A DNA stretch of 43,019 nucleotides from Desulfobacterales bacterium (GTDB lineage Bacteria > Desulfobacterota > Desulfobacteria > Desulfobacterales > JANQIE01). Location of the stretch: positions 1-43,019 of the forward strand of contig JANQIE010000188.1 of assembly GCA_028282295.1 (NCBI GenBank), written 5' to 3'. Shown here piece after piece: positions 33,655-42,100 of this stretch. The notes beneath the pieces are model-generated. The model saw only the letters and a list, made by a program, of their open reading frames with translations. It was not told the origin of the DNA and made no database searches. Made by a program: the position numbers and the translations under genes. Each line of letters begins with the position of its first letter. Positions within the stretch are counted from its first letter, which is position 1.

Positions 33655-34344
33655 CTAAGCCTCACCGCCAATAAACACATACCCGCTGCCCCAAACAGTC
33701 TTAATAAAACGCGGGGCTTTGGGATCATCGTTGAGCTTGCTGCGCAACCGGCTCATGGTGATATCCACCGAACGGTTGAAGGCGTCGCAATCGATCCCGC
33801 GCAATTGCTGTAAAATCCGGTCGCGGTCCATGACCACCCCCGGATGTTGCGCCAGCAGCAGCAACGCCGCGAACTCATTGGTGGTCAGGTTCACCAATTG
33901 CCCGTCAAGAACAGCCTCCTGGCGCGCCGGGTCAATGCGCAGACGGCCGAAGTCCAGCACCGTACCGGTTTGGGGGGCCGAACCCGCGCGGCGCAACACG
34001 GATTGAATGCGCGCCACCAGTTCACGGGGCTCGAACGGTTTGGGCAAATAATCATCAGCACCCAATTCCAACCCCACAACCTTGTCCATCAATTCGCCTC
34101 GCGCCGTCAGCATGATGATCGGAACCTGCGAACGGCGCCGGATCGCCTTGCACACCTCAAAGCCGTTCATCTCCGGCAGCATAACATCCAGGATGATCAG
34201 ATCCGGCTGTTGCGATCCAAGCAGATCCAGCCCGGCCGACGGCGTGGTCGCACTGATGGCGCGCAAACCGAAATCGACAAGAAACTCGGTGAGCAACGTG
34301 TTGAGCTTGGCATCATCGTCGATAATTAAAATGGTGGCGTCCAT
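33655..34344 (-). CDS. OmpR-family response regulator (CpxR/RstA-like)
   Basis: Two-component regulator. The start is ATG 34344 with GGAAG upstream, giving 229 residues; an open frame of 21 more codons reaches into the terminator hairpin and is rejected. The receiver domain (1-120) has the acidic pair near D10-D11, phospho-acceptor Asp53 in ILDVMLPEMNG, Thr80 and Lys102 in YLPKPFEP. The C-terminal winged helix (130-229) ends RFIKTVWGSGYVFIG, the OmpR-type signature. It likely controls its own operon through direct repeats at 34934-34950. Confidence 0.95.
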   Translation of the reverse strand: MDATILIIDDDAKLNTLLTEFLVDFGLRAISATTPSAGLDLLGSQQPDLIILDVMLPEMNGFEVCKAIRRRSQVPIIMLTARGELMDKVVGLELGADDYLPKPFEPRELVARIQSVLRRAGSAPQTGTVLDFGRLRIDPARQEAVLDGQLVNLTTNEFAALLLLAQHPGVVMDRDRILQQLRGIDCDAFNRSVDITMSRLRSKLNDDPKAPRFIKTVWGSGYVFIGGEA

Positions 34345-34355
34345 CAAATCTTCCG

Positions 34356-34392
34356 AAAAAGAGGGCGGGCGCCGTCGTCGCAGCGCCCGCCC
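34356..34392 (-). terminator. Intrinsic terminator between the CpxP-like gene and the regulator
   Basis: A perfect ten-base stem GGGCGGGCGC / GCGCCCGCCC (34363-34372 and 34383-34392), followed on the minus strand by TCTTTTT (34356-34362). It lies after the lipoprotein stop and just before the regulator's ribosome site. It should lower regulator and kinase expression relative to the lipoprotein. Confidence 0.75.
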
Positions 34393-34403
34393 TGTCAATA
34401 GTT

Positions 34404-34847
34404 TCAATCTTCATGAAAACAGGAATGCCACTTTTGCAGTTCTTCCAGTTTGGCGATCAGCCTACCCCGCTGCTCCGGAGTCAGCGACCGATGCAACTCA
34501 GCCACACTGTCGATGGTATATTCGATCAGTGCTTCCACCTGGGGTCGATGCGCGAAAATCAGCGTCTTAAGTTGCGCCTCGTCCATAGTTTCCTGTTTGA
34601 GTTGCGCCATGACCGCTTCCATGGTGGCATGCCGGTCGGCCCGCATTTTTTGCTTGCGCACGTTGATTTCGTTTTTAAACGTATCCACCATGGCGCGTTG
34701 TTCGTCACTCAAATCAAGTTCATCGGCCAGGTAACGGGCAAACCGGTCGGCCCGTTTTTCCGGCGACGAATGCCGGCAACCGACAAACGCCGCAAGCCCC
34801 ACAAGCAACAAAATCGAAACCGGGATGATAATTTTTTTACTTAGCAT
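34404..34847 (-). CDS. CpxP/Spy-like periplasmic lipoprotein
   Basis: A signal sequence ends in lipobox AAFVGC (Cys24). The mature protein is all-helical and highly charged, with the repeated LTxxQ-type motifs of the CpxP/Spy family seen as LSDEQRAMVDTF (near 46) and LTPEQRGRLIAKLEE (near 124). Such proteins bind misfolded envelope proteins or inhibit a sensor kinase. Length is 147 residues. ATG 34847 follows AAGGAGG. It is the first gene of the operon with a response regulator and kinase, which matches the Cpx-type logic. Metal-resistance relatives (zraP/CnrX-like) are an alternative. Confidence 0.85.
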   Translation of the reverse strand: MLSKKIIIPVSILLLVGLAAFVGCRHSSPEKRADRFARYLADELDLSDEQRAMVDTFKNEINVRKQKMRADRHATMEAVMAQLKQETMDEAQLKTLIFAHRPQVEALIEYTIDSVAELHRSLTPEQRGRLIAKLEELQKWHSCFHED

Positions 34848-34922
34848 AGTTCCTCCTTGAGTGTAAAATTAAGTCGTGTTGAACGCAAGTTACCCCCCAA
34901 GCAGTCCCAAATGCTTTTCATG

Positions 34923-34950
34923 CCTGTAACAGGTTGTATCAAATTGTATC
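34923..34950. promoter_or_regulatory. Direct-repeat operator, candidate site for the OmpR-type regulator
   Basis: TTGTATC occurs at 34934-34940 and 34944-34950, exactly ten bases apart (minus strand GATACAAtttGATACAA). This is the arrangement bound by OmpR-family dimers. The palindrome CCTGTAACAGG (34923-34933) abuts it. The site lies about 90 bases upstream of the CpxP-like gene. Confidence 0.5.
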
Positions 34951-35023
34951 CGGCGGCAAGTTTGGAAGAACGGCGAACCGCGGGCATACCCTGCGGCGAA
35001 GCGGCAAAACAGATCGCCGGTAT

Positions 35024-35073
35024 AAAAAAATCCCCGGCGACACCGGCGCACACGCACCGGCAGGTCCCGGGGA
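35024..35073 (-). terminator. Terminator after the glutamate-synthase-like gene
   Basis: TCCCCGG (35031-35037) pairs with CCGGGGA (35067-35073), with an inner GCCGGTG/CACCGGC arm. On the minus strand it runs into seven Us (A-run 35024-35030). It lies 27 bases after the stop codon at 35100 and separates this gene from the CpxP-like operon promoter. Confidence 0.8.
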
Positions 35074-35099
35074 TAAAAACCAATCGTAAAAAATGAACC

Positions 35100-36737
35100 T
35101 TAACTATTCAGAATCTTGCGCGCCACCTCGTCGTTCACGTCGGACACATGCATGATGCCGGTCTCGCGCTCGGTTTCGCGATTGGCGGCAAACAGGTCGC
35201 TACGGGTAATCCGGTTCAGCGTAAACTTGCGCGCACCGGCCATCAACTGCTGCAAGCCGCACGCGAGTTTGTCGGCCAGGGTCCAGAAAGCCAAGGCGCC
35301 ATAGGGGATATGTTTCATCTCGTCGGCACCGACTTTCTTTTGAACATCAAAATAACCGGCGAAGATTTCTTCGGCGGTCGCGCCCATGCTGCGAACCGAT
35401 TTGGGCAATTCACGCCAGTTGCCGTTAACCGCCTCCTTGTTCTCCGGTTTTAGAACCCCTTCAATATTAGCTCCCAGAAAACCGGGGATCATCAGGGAGC
35501 GCCCCATGCAGACCAGCTTGGTGTAAGGTGCGCCAAGCGCCAGCGCTTTGAAAATACTGTCTTCCAGAGCAAAACCGCCGGCAAAGGACATGTCGACCAC
35601 CTGTTGTCCCTTGGCTGCCAGCATGCCGGCATACTCATACGCCTTGGCGTGCAGGAAGATCGACGGCACGCCCCAGCTCTGCATCATGTTCCACGGGCTC
35701 ATGCCGGTGCCGCCGCCGGAACCGTCGATTGTAAGCAGGTCCAGATCGGCGTCGGAAGCAAACTTGATTGCCATGGCCAGTTCTTCCATGCCGTAGGAAC
35801 CGGTCTTGAGCGAGATGCGCTTAAAACCAAGGCTGCGCAGATAGTCCACGGTTTTCATGAAATCCTCGCGCACGTCGTCGACGCTGGCCAGATTTGTGGC
35901 CCCCAGGCGACTGTGCCGCGCAAACGATTTAATGGCGCCACTGTCAAACGCCGCCCGGACTTCGGGCAGCTCAGGATTCGGATCAACCACATACCCTCTT
36001 TTCCTCAGGAACATGGCATAATCGATACTGGTCACCTGGATTTCACCGCCGATGTCCTTGGCGCCCTGCCCCCACTTCAATTCGATGATGACCTTGTCGC
36101 CGTACTTCTGCGCCACGTATTCGGCCACACCGTTGCGCGTATCTTCGACATTGAGCTGGACAAACACCCCGCCGTAGCCGTCATAGTAGCGCAGGTAGGT
36201 GTCGATGCGCCGGTCAAGCTCCGGCGCCTTGCTGATTTTACCCCGGTTGATCTCCGACGCCAAATCGACCCCCACCACGTTCTCACCGATGACAATCGGC
36301 ACCCCGACCAGGGAGCAACCGGCGGCAAAGGCATCCCAGTATTTGGCCGCAATAAACGTGGACCCCAGGGCGCCGGTCATGATCGGCACCCGCGCTCTGG
36401 TTTTAACCTTGCGGCCGAATTGCGTGGAAATATCGACGTTGGGAAAGATGCAGTCGTCCGGGTCGTTGGAAAGATCGCCGTTCAACCCGTATGCGCCGTA
36501 AGCGTACCCCTGGATGCGCAGGGCGTTGTACGAAACCCCTACATGCGTGGTATTGTTGGCGCCCGCCGTTACCGTACCGAAATCGCGCGGGTAAAGCAGT
36601 TTACGCCCCTGCAGGCCGGCCAACCAGGTTTCACACCTGCCTTCACAATCCGCCCGGCACAACGTACACAGACTCGACTCAGCCGGATTGCCCCGGTTAA
36701 CGGTTCCAAGAGCATCATTCTTTTTTTCGAAACGCAT
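35100..36737 (-). CDS. FMN-binding glutamate-synthase-domain protein
   Basis: A 545-residue protein made of one glutamate-synthase-type FMN barrel. The core motifs include VIIELKWGQGAKDIGGEIQ and LLTIDGSGGGTGMSPWNMM, the phosphate- and FMN-binding part. It lacks the N-terminal glutaminase of the GOGAT large subunit. The N-terminus has C24-x2-C27-x3-C31-x3-C35, which may hold an iron-sulfur cluster. ATG 36737 follows GAGGAGG. The reaction is unknown: related single-domain proteins are called archaeal-type glutamate synthase. The leader (36801-36969) looks like an ANTAR-controlled terminator, and the ANTAR gene is upstream, so control by nitrogen or redox state is probable. Confidence 0.87.
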   Translation of the reverse strand: MRFEKKNDALGTVNRGNPAESSLCTLCRADCEGRCETWLAGLQGRKLLYPRDFGTVTAGANNTTHVGVSYNALRIQGYAYGAYGLNGDLSNDPDDCIFPNVDISTQFGRKVKTRARVPIMTGALGSTFIAAKYWDAFAAGCSLVGVPIVIGENVVGVDLASEINRGKISKAPELDRRIDTYLRYYDGYGGVFVQLNVEDTRNGVAEYVAQKYGDKVIIELKWGQGAKDIGGEIQVTSIDYAMFLRKRGYVVDPNPELPEVRAAFDSGAIKSFARHSRLGATNLASVDDVREDFMKTVDYLRSLGFKRISLKTGSYGMEELAMAIKFASDADLDLLTIDGSGGGTGMSPWNMMQSWGVPSIFLHAKAYEYAGMLAAKGQQVVDMSFAGGFALEDSIFKALALGAPYTKLVCMGRSLMIPGFLGANIEGVLKPENKEAVNGNWRELPKSVRSMGATAEEIFAGYFDVQKKVGADEMKHIPYGALAFWTLADKLACGLQQLMAGARKFTLNRITRSDLFAANRETERETGIMHVSDVNDEVARKILNS

Positions 36738-36800
36738 AACATCCTCCTCATAGCTTGAAAATTAAAAAGTGGGACTCAGAAGTTTCCGGTTCCAGAACGC

Positions 36801-36885
36801 AAAAAGGCGTCCGCTCTTTCTGGTTAGTGCCCATCCGGAAATAGTAGATTTCCGGATGGGCACTAGTTAAAAGAGCCCAGACGCC
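36801..36885 (-). terminator. Leader terminator of the glutamate-synthase-like gene
   Basis: On the minus strand GGCGTC-TGG-GCTCTTT pairs with AAAGAGC-G-GACGCC (arms 36870-36885 and 36806-36819), followed by UUUUU (36801-36805). The terminal loop contains the palindromic repeat 36826-36864. It lies 64 bases before the start codon and directly after two hexaloop hairpins, so it is an attenuator rather than the end of a gene. Confidence 0.82.
36826..36864. repeat. Palindromic repeat (copy C) in the loop of a terminator
   Basis: AGTGCCCATCCGGAAAT (36826-36842) and ATTTCCGGATGGGCACT (36848-36864) are exact 17-base inverted arms around AGTAG. It sits in the loop of the attenuator stem at 36806-36885, prolonging it into one very long hairpin. 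It is the most perfect of the three copies of this family in the window. Confidence 0.85.
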
Positions 36886-36904
36886 TTTGTCTCAGTCAGA
36901 TCAT

Positions 36905-36969
36905 CCCGTACCACGTTGTACGGGGGTATTACACAAAATTACCCGTAGCTATCGCCGTTGATAAGCGGG
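36905..36969 (-). promoter_or_regulatory. Tandem hexaloop hairpins, candidate ANTAR-protein target RNA
   Basis: RNA order on the minus strand. Hairpin 1 (36942-36969) has the stem TATC/GATA with further CCCG/CGGG pairing and the six-base loop AACGGC. A 17-base linker follows. Hairpin 2 (36905-36924) is CCCGTAC-AACGTG-GTACGGG with a perfect seven-base stem. Both loops are six bases and have A at position 1 and G at position 4, as known for ANTAR targets. The terminator follows. The adjacent upstream gene encodes a GAF-ANTAR protein. Confidence 0.75.
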
Positions 36970-37074
36970 CCGTGCATTAAAAAAACTCACCTGAAATTAG
37001 TTTAACTTGATTATTTTGTCAAACTTAAAAAAATAAAGTTCTTCCAAGCAAATGCCCGCAAAACACCGGCCGCC

Positions 37075-37800
37075 TCAATCTTTGGCCAGCTCCTCGGAAA
37101 GTAAAACCGCCTCAGCCACCTGCAGCATCGATTTGCGCCGGTCCATACTGCGCTTCTGAAGCCAGCGATAGGCCTCGTCTCCCTTCATTTTACGGCGGTG
37201 CATCAAAACTTCCTTGGCCCGCTCCAACAGTTTGCGTGTTTCCAGTTCTTCCTGGATAATTTTGGTTTTGACCATCAACTCGGTATTCAAAATGGCCACC
37301 GCCGCCTGGTTGGCGATGGCGGTCAGCAAGTTGACATCGGTCCTGGAAAAACTGTGCGGCTTGGAAGTAAAGCAATTCAACACCCCGATCACCCGCTCGT
37401 CCTTGAGTTTGAGCGGCACCCCAATCATGGAAACCAGCCCGAGCCGTTTGGCCATCTCCTTTTCCTTGAAGCGGCGGTTGCGCAGCACATTCTTGATCGT
37501 CACCGGCCGTTTGGTGGTCACCACTTGTCCGACTACCCCTTCGTCGGTATTGAGCGTGCGATCCTTTACATAGTCCGGGGCAATGGCCTGGGTGGCTTTG
37601 AGCCGGATCTGAGCCGGCGACGTCGAATCGTCCACCAGCCACAGCGAACAAATGGCCACACCGGTCACCTTGGCGGTCACCAGGACGATCAGTTTGAGCA
37701 AGTCTTCCAGAAACAGATCCGACGTGATGGCATGGCTGATATCGGTGAGCGCCTTAATATAATGATCGTAAGTCTGCGGCTCAATCTTTTCAATGGTCAT
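37075..37800 (-). CDS. GAF-ANTAR antitermination regulator
   Basis: A 241-residue cytoplasmic RNA-binding regulator. A GAF domain (about residues 25-172) has the usual core (TAKVTGVAICSLWLVD, TLNTDEGVVGQV, MIGVPLKLKDERVIGVLNCF). A coiled linker and a C-terminal ANTAR three-helix domain (about 183-236) follow, with ELETRKLLERAKEVLMHRRKM and the signature EAYRWLQKRSMDRRKSM. ANTAR proteins bind tandem hexaloop RNA hairpins and prevent termination. Its target is probably the leader at 36801-36969, immediately downstream. The GAF ligand is unknown (small molecule, redox or nitrogen signal). ATG 37800 has a weak GGGAAA site. It is divergent from sbcD. Confidence 0.93.
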   Translation of the reverse strand: MTIEKIEPQTYDHYIKALTDISHAITSDLFLEDLLKLIVLVTAKVTGVAICSLWLVDDSTSPAQIRLKATQAIAPDYVKDRTLNTDEGVVGQVVTTKRPVTIKNVLRNRRFKEKEMAKRLGLVSMIGVPLKLKDERVIGVLNCFTSKPHSFSRTDVNLLTAIANQAAVAILNTELMVKTKIIQEELETRKLLERAKEVLMHRRKMKGDEAYRWLQKRSMDRRKSMLQVAEAVLLSEELAKD

Positions 37801-37922
37801 CGGTGTGGTTTCCCGTAGTGGTTAATTCAAAAATGACAAAAGGGACTGTTAAATTAAATCAATTTAGGCTAAAAAAAGCAAGCAAGTGTCCATCAACCAG
37901 TGACCTAAGTAAAAGAGCAACC

Positions 37923-39182
37923 ATGACCACACCGGAAACCGCCGACACCGCCATAAAAATACTGCACACCTCCGACTGGCACCTGGGCAGGAAACTTTTC
38001 GGACGCAGCCGTTACGCCGAAACAGCACATTTTCTGGACTGGCTGACAGACACCATCGCCACGCAAGCAGTCGAGGTTTTGCTGATCGCCGGCGACGTGT
38101 TCGACAGCACCACCCCCAGCCACCGTGCCCAGGAACTTTACTACCGCTTTTTGTGCCGCGTGGCCGCAACCGGCTGCCGCCACATCGTCGTCATCGCCGG
38201 CAACCACGATTCGCCCACCCTGATCGACGCCCCGAAAGAAGTGCTGCACCATCTGCACGTACACGTTATCGGGGCGGCCACATCTTCGCCGCAGGATGAA
38301 CTGCTGCTTCTGCACGACAATCAGGGCCAACCGGAGCTGATCGTTTGCGCGGTGCCCTATCTGCGCGACCGGGATGTGCGCCGCGCCGAGGCCGGGGAAA
38401 GTGTCGCCGACAAACAACACAAACTCCTGGCAGGCATCCGGCAACATTACGAAGCGGTCCTGACCCTGGCCCAAGCCCAACAGGCCGCTTTGAACCGGCG
38501 CGTGCCCATCATCGCCATGGGCCATCTGTTCACCGCCGGCGGTCGCACCGTGGAAGGTGACGGTGTACGGGAACTGTATGTGGGCTCACTGGTCCGGGTG
38601 CCGGCTGATATCTTCCCGGATACCATCGACTATCTGGCGTTGGGCCATCTGCACGTGCCGCAACGGGTCGGCAGTGTCGACCACCGGCGCTACAGCGGCT
38701 CCCCCATGCCGGTCAATTTTGCCGAAGCCGGTCAGCAGAAGATCGTCCTCACCGCTACCGTCACGACGCAAAAAACCGAGGTGACCCCAATCCCGGTACC
38801 CTGTTTTCAACCGCTGGCAACCGTGCAAGGCGACCTGACAACCATCCGCGAACGCCTGGACGAACTGCGGCAGGGCGACACCCCCGTCTGGGTGGAAGTA
38901 ATTTACGACGGCCGGGACATCATCGGCAACCTCGCCGCAGACCTGCAGGAAACCGTTGCCGGCAGTCAGGTGGAAATACTGCGACTACGCAACCGGCGGT
39001 TGGTACGGCAAGCACTTGAGCAAAGCGCGATCCAGGAAACCCTGGACGACCTGACCCCCGAAGAGGTCTTTGCCCGCTGCCTCACAGCCCATGACGTCCC
39101 GGCGGCGCAACGTGACGATCTGCTGGGCGCCTTTCGTGAAGTGGTGACCGGCCTGGATGAAACCGATACCCTGGCGGAGTAA
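37923..39182 (+). CDS. sbcD: Exonuclease SbcD subunit
   Basis: Manganese-dependent nuclease subunit of SbcCD (Mre11 homologue), which opens hairpins and processes double-strand breaks. The phosphodiesterase motifs are ILHTSDWHLG (near residue 10), LIAGDVFDS, VVIAGNHDS, GHLFTAGG and LALGHLHVPQ. ATG 37923 is chosen because the usual N-terminus starts there; the frame upstream to 37803 has no ribosome site. Length is 419 residues. sbcC follows after 12 bases. The enzyme would be expected to cut palindromes such as the repeats in this window when they extrude, which is of interest here. Confidence 0.95.
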   Translation: MTTPETADTAIKILHTSDWHLGRKLFGRSRYAETAHFLDWLTDTIATQAVEVLLIAGDVFDSTTPSHRAQELYYRFLCRVAATGCRHIVVIAGNHDSPTLIDAPKEVLHHLHVHVIGAATSSPQDELLLLHDNQGQPELIVCAVPYLRDRDVRRAEAGESVADKQHKLLAGIRQHYEAVLTLAQAQQAALNRRVPIIAMGHLFTAGGRTVEGDGVRELYVGSLVRVPADIFPDTIDYLALGHLHVPQRVGSVDHRRYSGSPMPVNFAEAGQQKIVLTATVTTQKTEVTPIPVPCFQPLATVQGDLTTIRERLDELRQGDTPVWVEVIYDGRDIIGNLAADLQETVAGSQVEILRLRNRRLVRQALEQSAIQETLDDLTPEEVFARCLTAHDVPAAQRDDLLGAFREVVTGLDETDTLAE

Positions 39183-39194
39183 ATCGATAGTGTC

Positions 39195-42100
39195 ATGCGC
39201 ATAGAACAAATCCGATTTAAAAATCTGAACTCCCTGGCCGGCGAGTGGCGCATCGATCTGACCCACAACCAGTATACCGATGCCGGCATTTTCGCCATCA
39301 CCGGCCCCACCGGCGCAGGCAAGACCACCCTGCTGGACGCGCTTTGCCTGGCGCTGTACGGTCAAACCCCGCGCCTGAAAACCATCTCCCAATTGGACAA
39401 CGAAATCATGACCCGGCACACCGGCGAGTGCTTTGCCGAAGTCACCTTCCAGACCATCAAAGGCCGCTTCCGGTGTCACTGGAGCCAGCACCGCGCCCGC
39501 AAAAAACCGGACGGCAAGCTGCAACCGCCGCGGCATGAAATCGTTGACGCGCATACCGACACCGTGCTGACGACCAGAATCAAACAGGTGGCCGCAAAAA
39601 TAATCGCCGTCACCGGGCTCGACTTCGACCGCTTTACCCGGTCGATTTTACTGCCCCAGGGCGACTTTGCCGCATTTTTGGCCGCCCAGCCGGATGATCG
39701 CGCCCCGATCCTCGAACAGATCACCGGCACGGAAATCTACAGCCGCATATCCATGGCGGTGCACGCCCGCAACCGCGCTGAGCATGAACGGCTCGAAGTA
39801 CTGCGCATCGAACTTGCCGGCGTCAAAGTACTTTCAAAAGAAGAACTTGACGCCCTTAAGAGCGAGCAGGAAGATCTTCGCCGTCAAACCAAACAGACCG
39901 CCGCCGAAATCGAGGCCCTCAACCGCGCGTCCGCCTGGCGGGCCGGCATCGACCGTCTGACCCGTGACATCGCCGCCCTTGATCGGCAGCAAAACGAACT
40001 GGACAAACGCATCGCCGCAGCCGCCCCCGAACTGCAACGACTCGCGGCAGCCGGCAAGGCGCTTCCCCTGGAAGGGCCCCATGCCCGGCTGGCCGAGACG
40101 CGGCGGTTGCAGCAAACCGAACTCACCGACCGGCAAAACACCCAAAAGCAATTGCCGGCCAAGCAAACACAACTCACCACCCTCGCAAAAGAGTGCACCG
40201 ACGCCGACACCGCGCTGGCAACCGCCCGTGATAACAAAGAGCAAAGTGAAAAAATTATCCGGCAAGTGCGCGAATGGGATGTACAACTTCGAACCCTGGA
40301 AGACCAACGCCGCAAAAACACCCGGGAACTCAAGACGCTGACCAACACCCAAACCACCGTGCGCAAAGACCTGGCGGCCAACCACACCGCCCAGGCCGAA
40401 ACAGCCCGGCAGCGCGACCAGGTCGCCGGTTTTTTAAAACAGAATGCCCACGACCACGCCCTGATTGCCTCGCTGGAAGGTATCCGTCATAAAATAACAG
40501 CATCCGCAACCCTGCAACAGAAGGTGCAGGCCGTCCAGCAGCAACAGGCGCACGCCCGGCAGCAAATCCGGACCGCCACCGCCGCCCTGCAGGCCGAAAC
40601 CACGGCGCTGACGACGGCGCAAAATGCCGTGGCCGCAGCCGGGAAGAGCATCACTGCGGCGCAGGATGCCCTGGCGAGCCTGCTTCAGGCGCGCACGCCG
40701 GCCCAATGGCGCGAGGAGGTCGCAACCCTGACCCGGCAGACACTCCGGCTGGAGCAGGCCCTGGAGAAGACCGCCCAATTGACCGACATCACCCGGCAGC
40801 AGAAAGTCATCGGTGATAAACTGACAAATACTTCCGAAGCCTCAGCCCAAATTGAACAGCAACTCGCAGCCGCCGGTCGCGAGAAGGATCTGCAGCAGCA
40901 GGCGGTGGACGATAAAACCGACAAACTGGTCCTGCTGCGCCGGGTTGACGATTTAAGTGCGCAACGCGAACGGCTTCGGGACGGTCAACCCTGCCCCTTG
41001 TGCGGGGCCGAGGAGCACCCCTATGCCCGGGGTAACGTGCCGCGCCCCGATGAGGCGGAAAAGGACCTGGCCGCCGCCCGCCAGAACCTGACCCAAACCG
41101 AACAAGCGTTGACCGCGTTAAACCAACAGCAGAGTCGTCTTGAAACCGAAACCCGGCAGGCCGCCAAGGACCGCACCGCCCTGGCGCAACAGCGCACCCA
41201 AACGCAGACTGAACTGATCAACCTGTTAACCGAAGCCGGGCTTGCGGGGACCGTGAACGATCACACAGAAACACAAGTGCAAGCCGCTTTAAAAGACAGC
41301 CGCAAATGCCTGGACACCGGCCGCCAAACCTTGCACGCCGCCGACATCAAGGAAACCGCGCTTCGCACCCTGCATGAAAAACAGAACACCGCGCGTACGG
41401 ATCTAAGCCGCCGGGAGAAACAGCACCAGAACGCCGGCCATGTGCTCGACGCAGCCCAAAAAGAGCACGACCGGTTGCAGCGCGAGGCCGGGGAACTGGA
41501 AGCCGAATGCCTTGACGCCCGTAACGCGGCCGCGGCCGCTGTTGCACCCTACGGCATCGATCGCCCGGTTCCCGAAGAAGCCGATCAGGTCCTGGACGAC
41601 CTGACCCGGCGCAAGGCCGCCTGCGAAGAACAAGCCGCCGCGCAACAGCAACTGGAAAAGCAAACCACGATGTTGCAACACCAGGCCGCACGGTTGGAAA
41701 GCAAACAAGCCGAACTCGACCTTCAACGCGACAAATTACAAAAAGATCTGGCCCAGCAAACCGGCCGCATCGACAGCCTCAGCGCGCAACGGCAACAGTG
41801 CTTCGGCCACAAGGACCCGGACATCGAGGCCCACCAGGTCGCCCAAGCCGTGCAAGCCGCCGAAGCCCGGCGCGATGAACACCGGCAGACCATCAATCGC
41901 GTGCAAAATGAACTGACGATATTGCAAAACCAGATCGATACGCTCACCAGCAAAACCAACGCGCGGGCAACCACGCTTGCCACCCTAGAAACACAGTTCC
42001 GGCAACAATTAAGCGACGCCGGTTTTGCCACCGAAGCCGCTTTTCAACAGGCCCGCCTGTCCGCCGAAGACCTGCACCGGCTCAAAACCGGGCAGCACGC

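Noticed and set aside
35604-36758. 384-codon plus-strand frame
   Set aside because: Antisense shadow of the glutamate-synthase-like gene.
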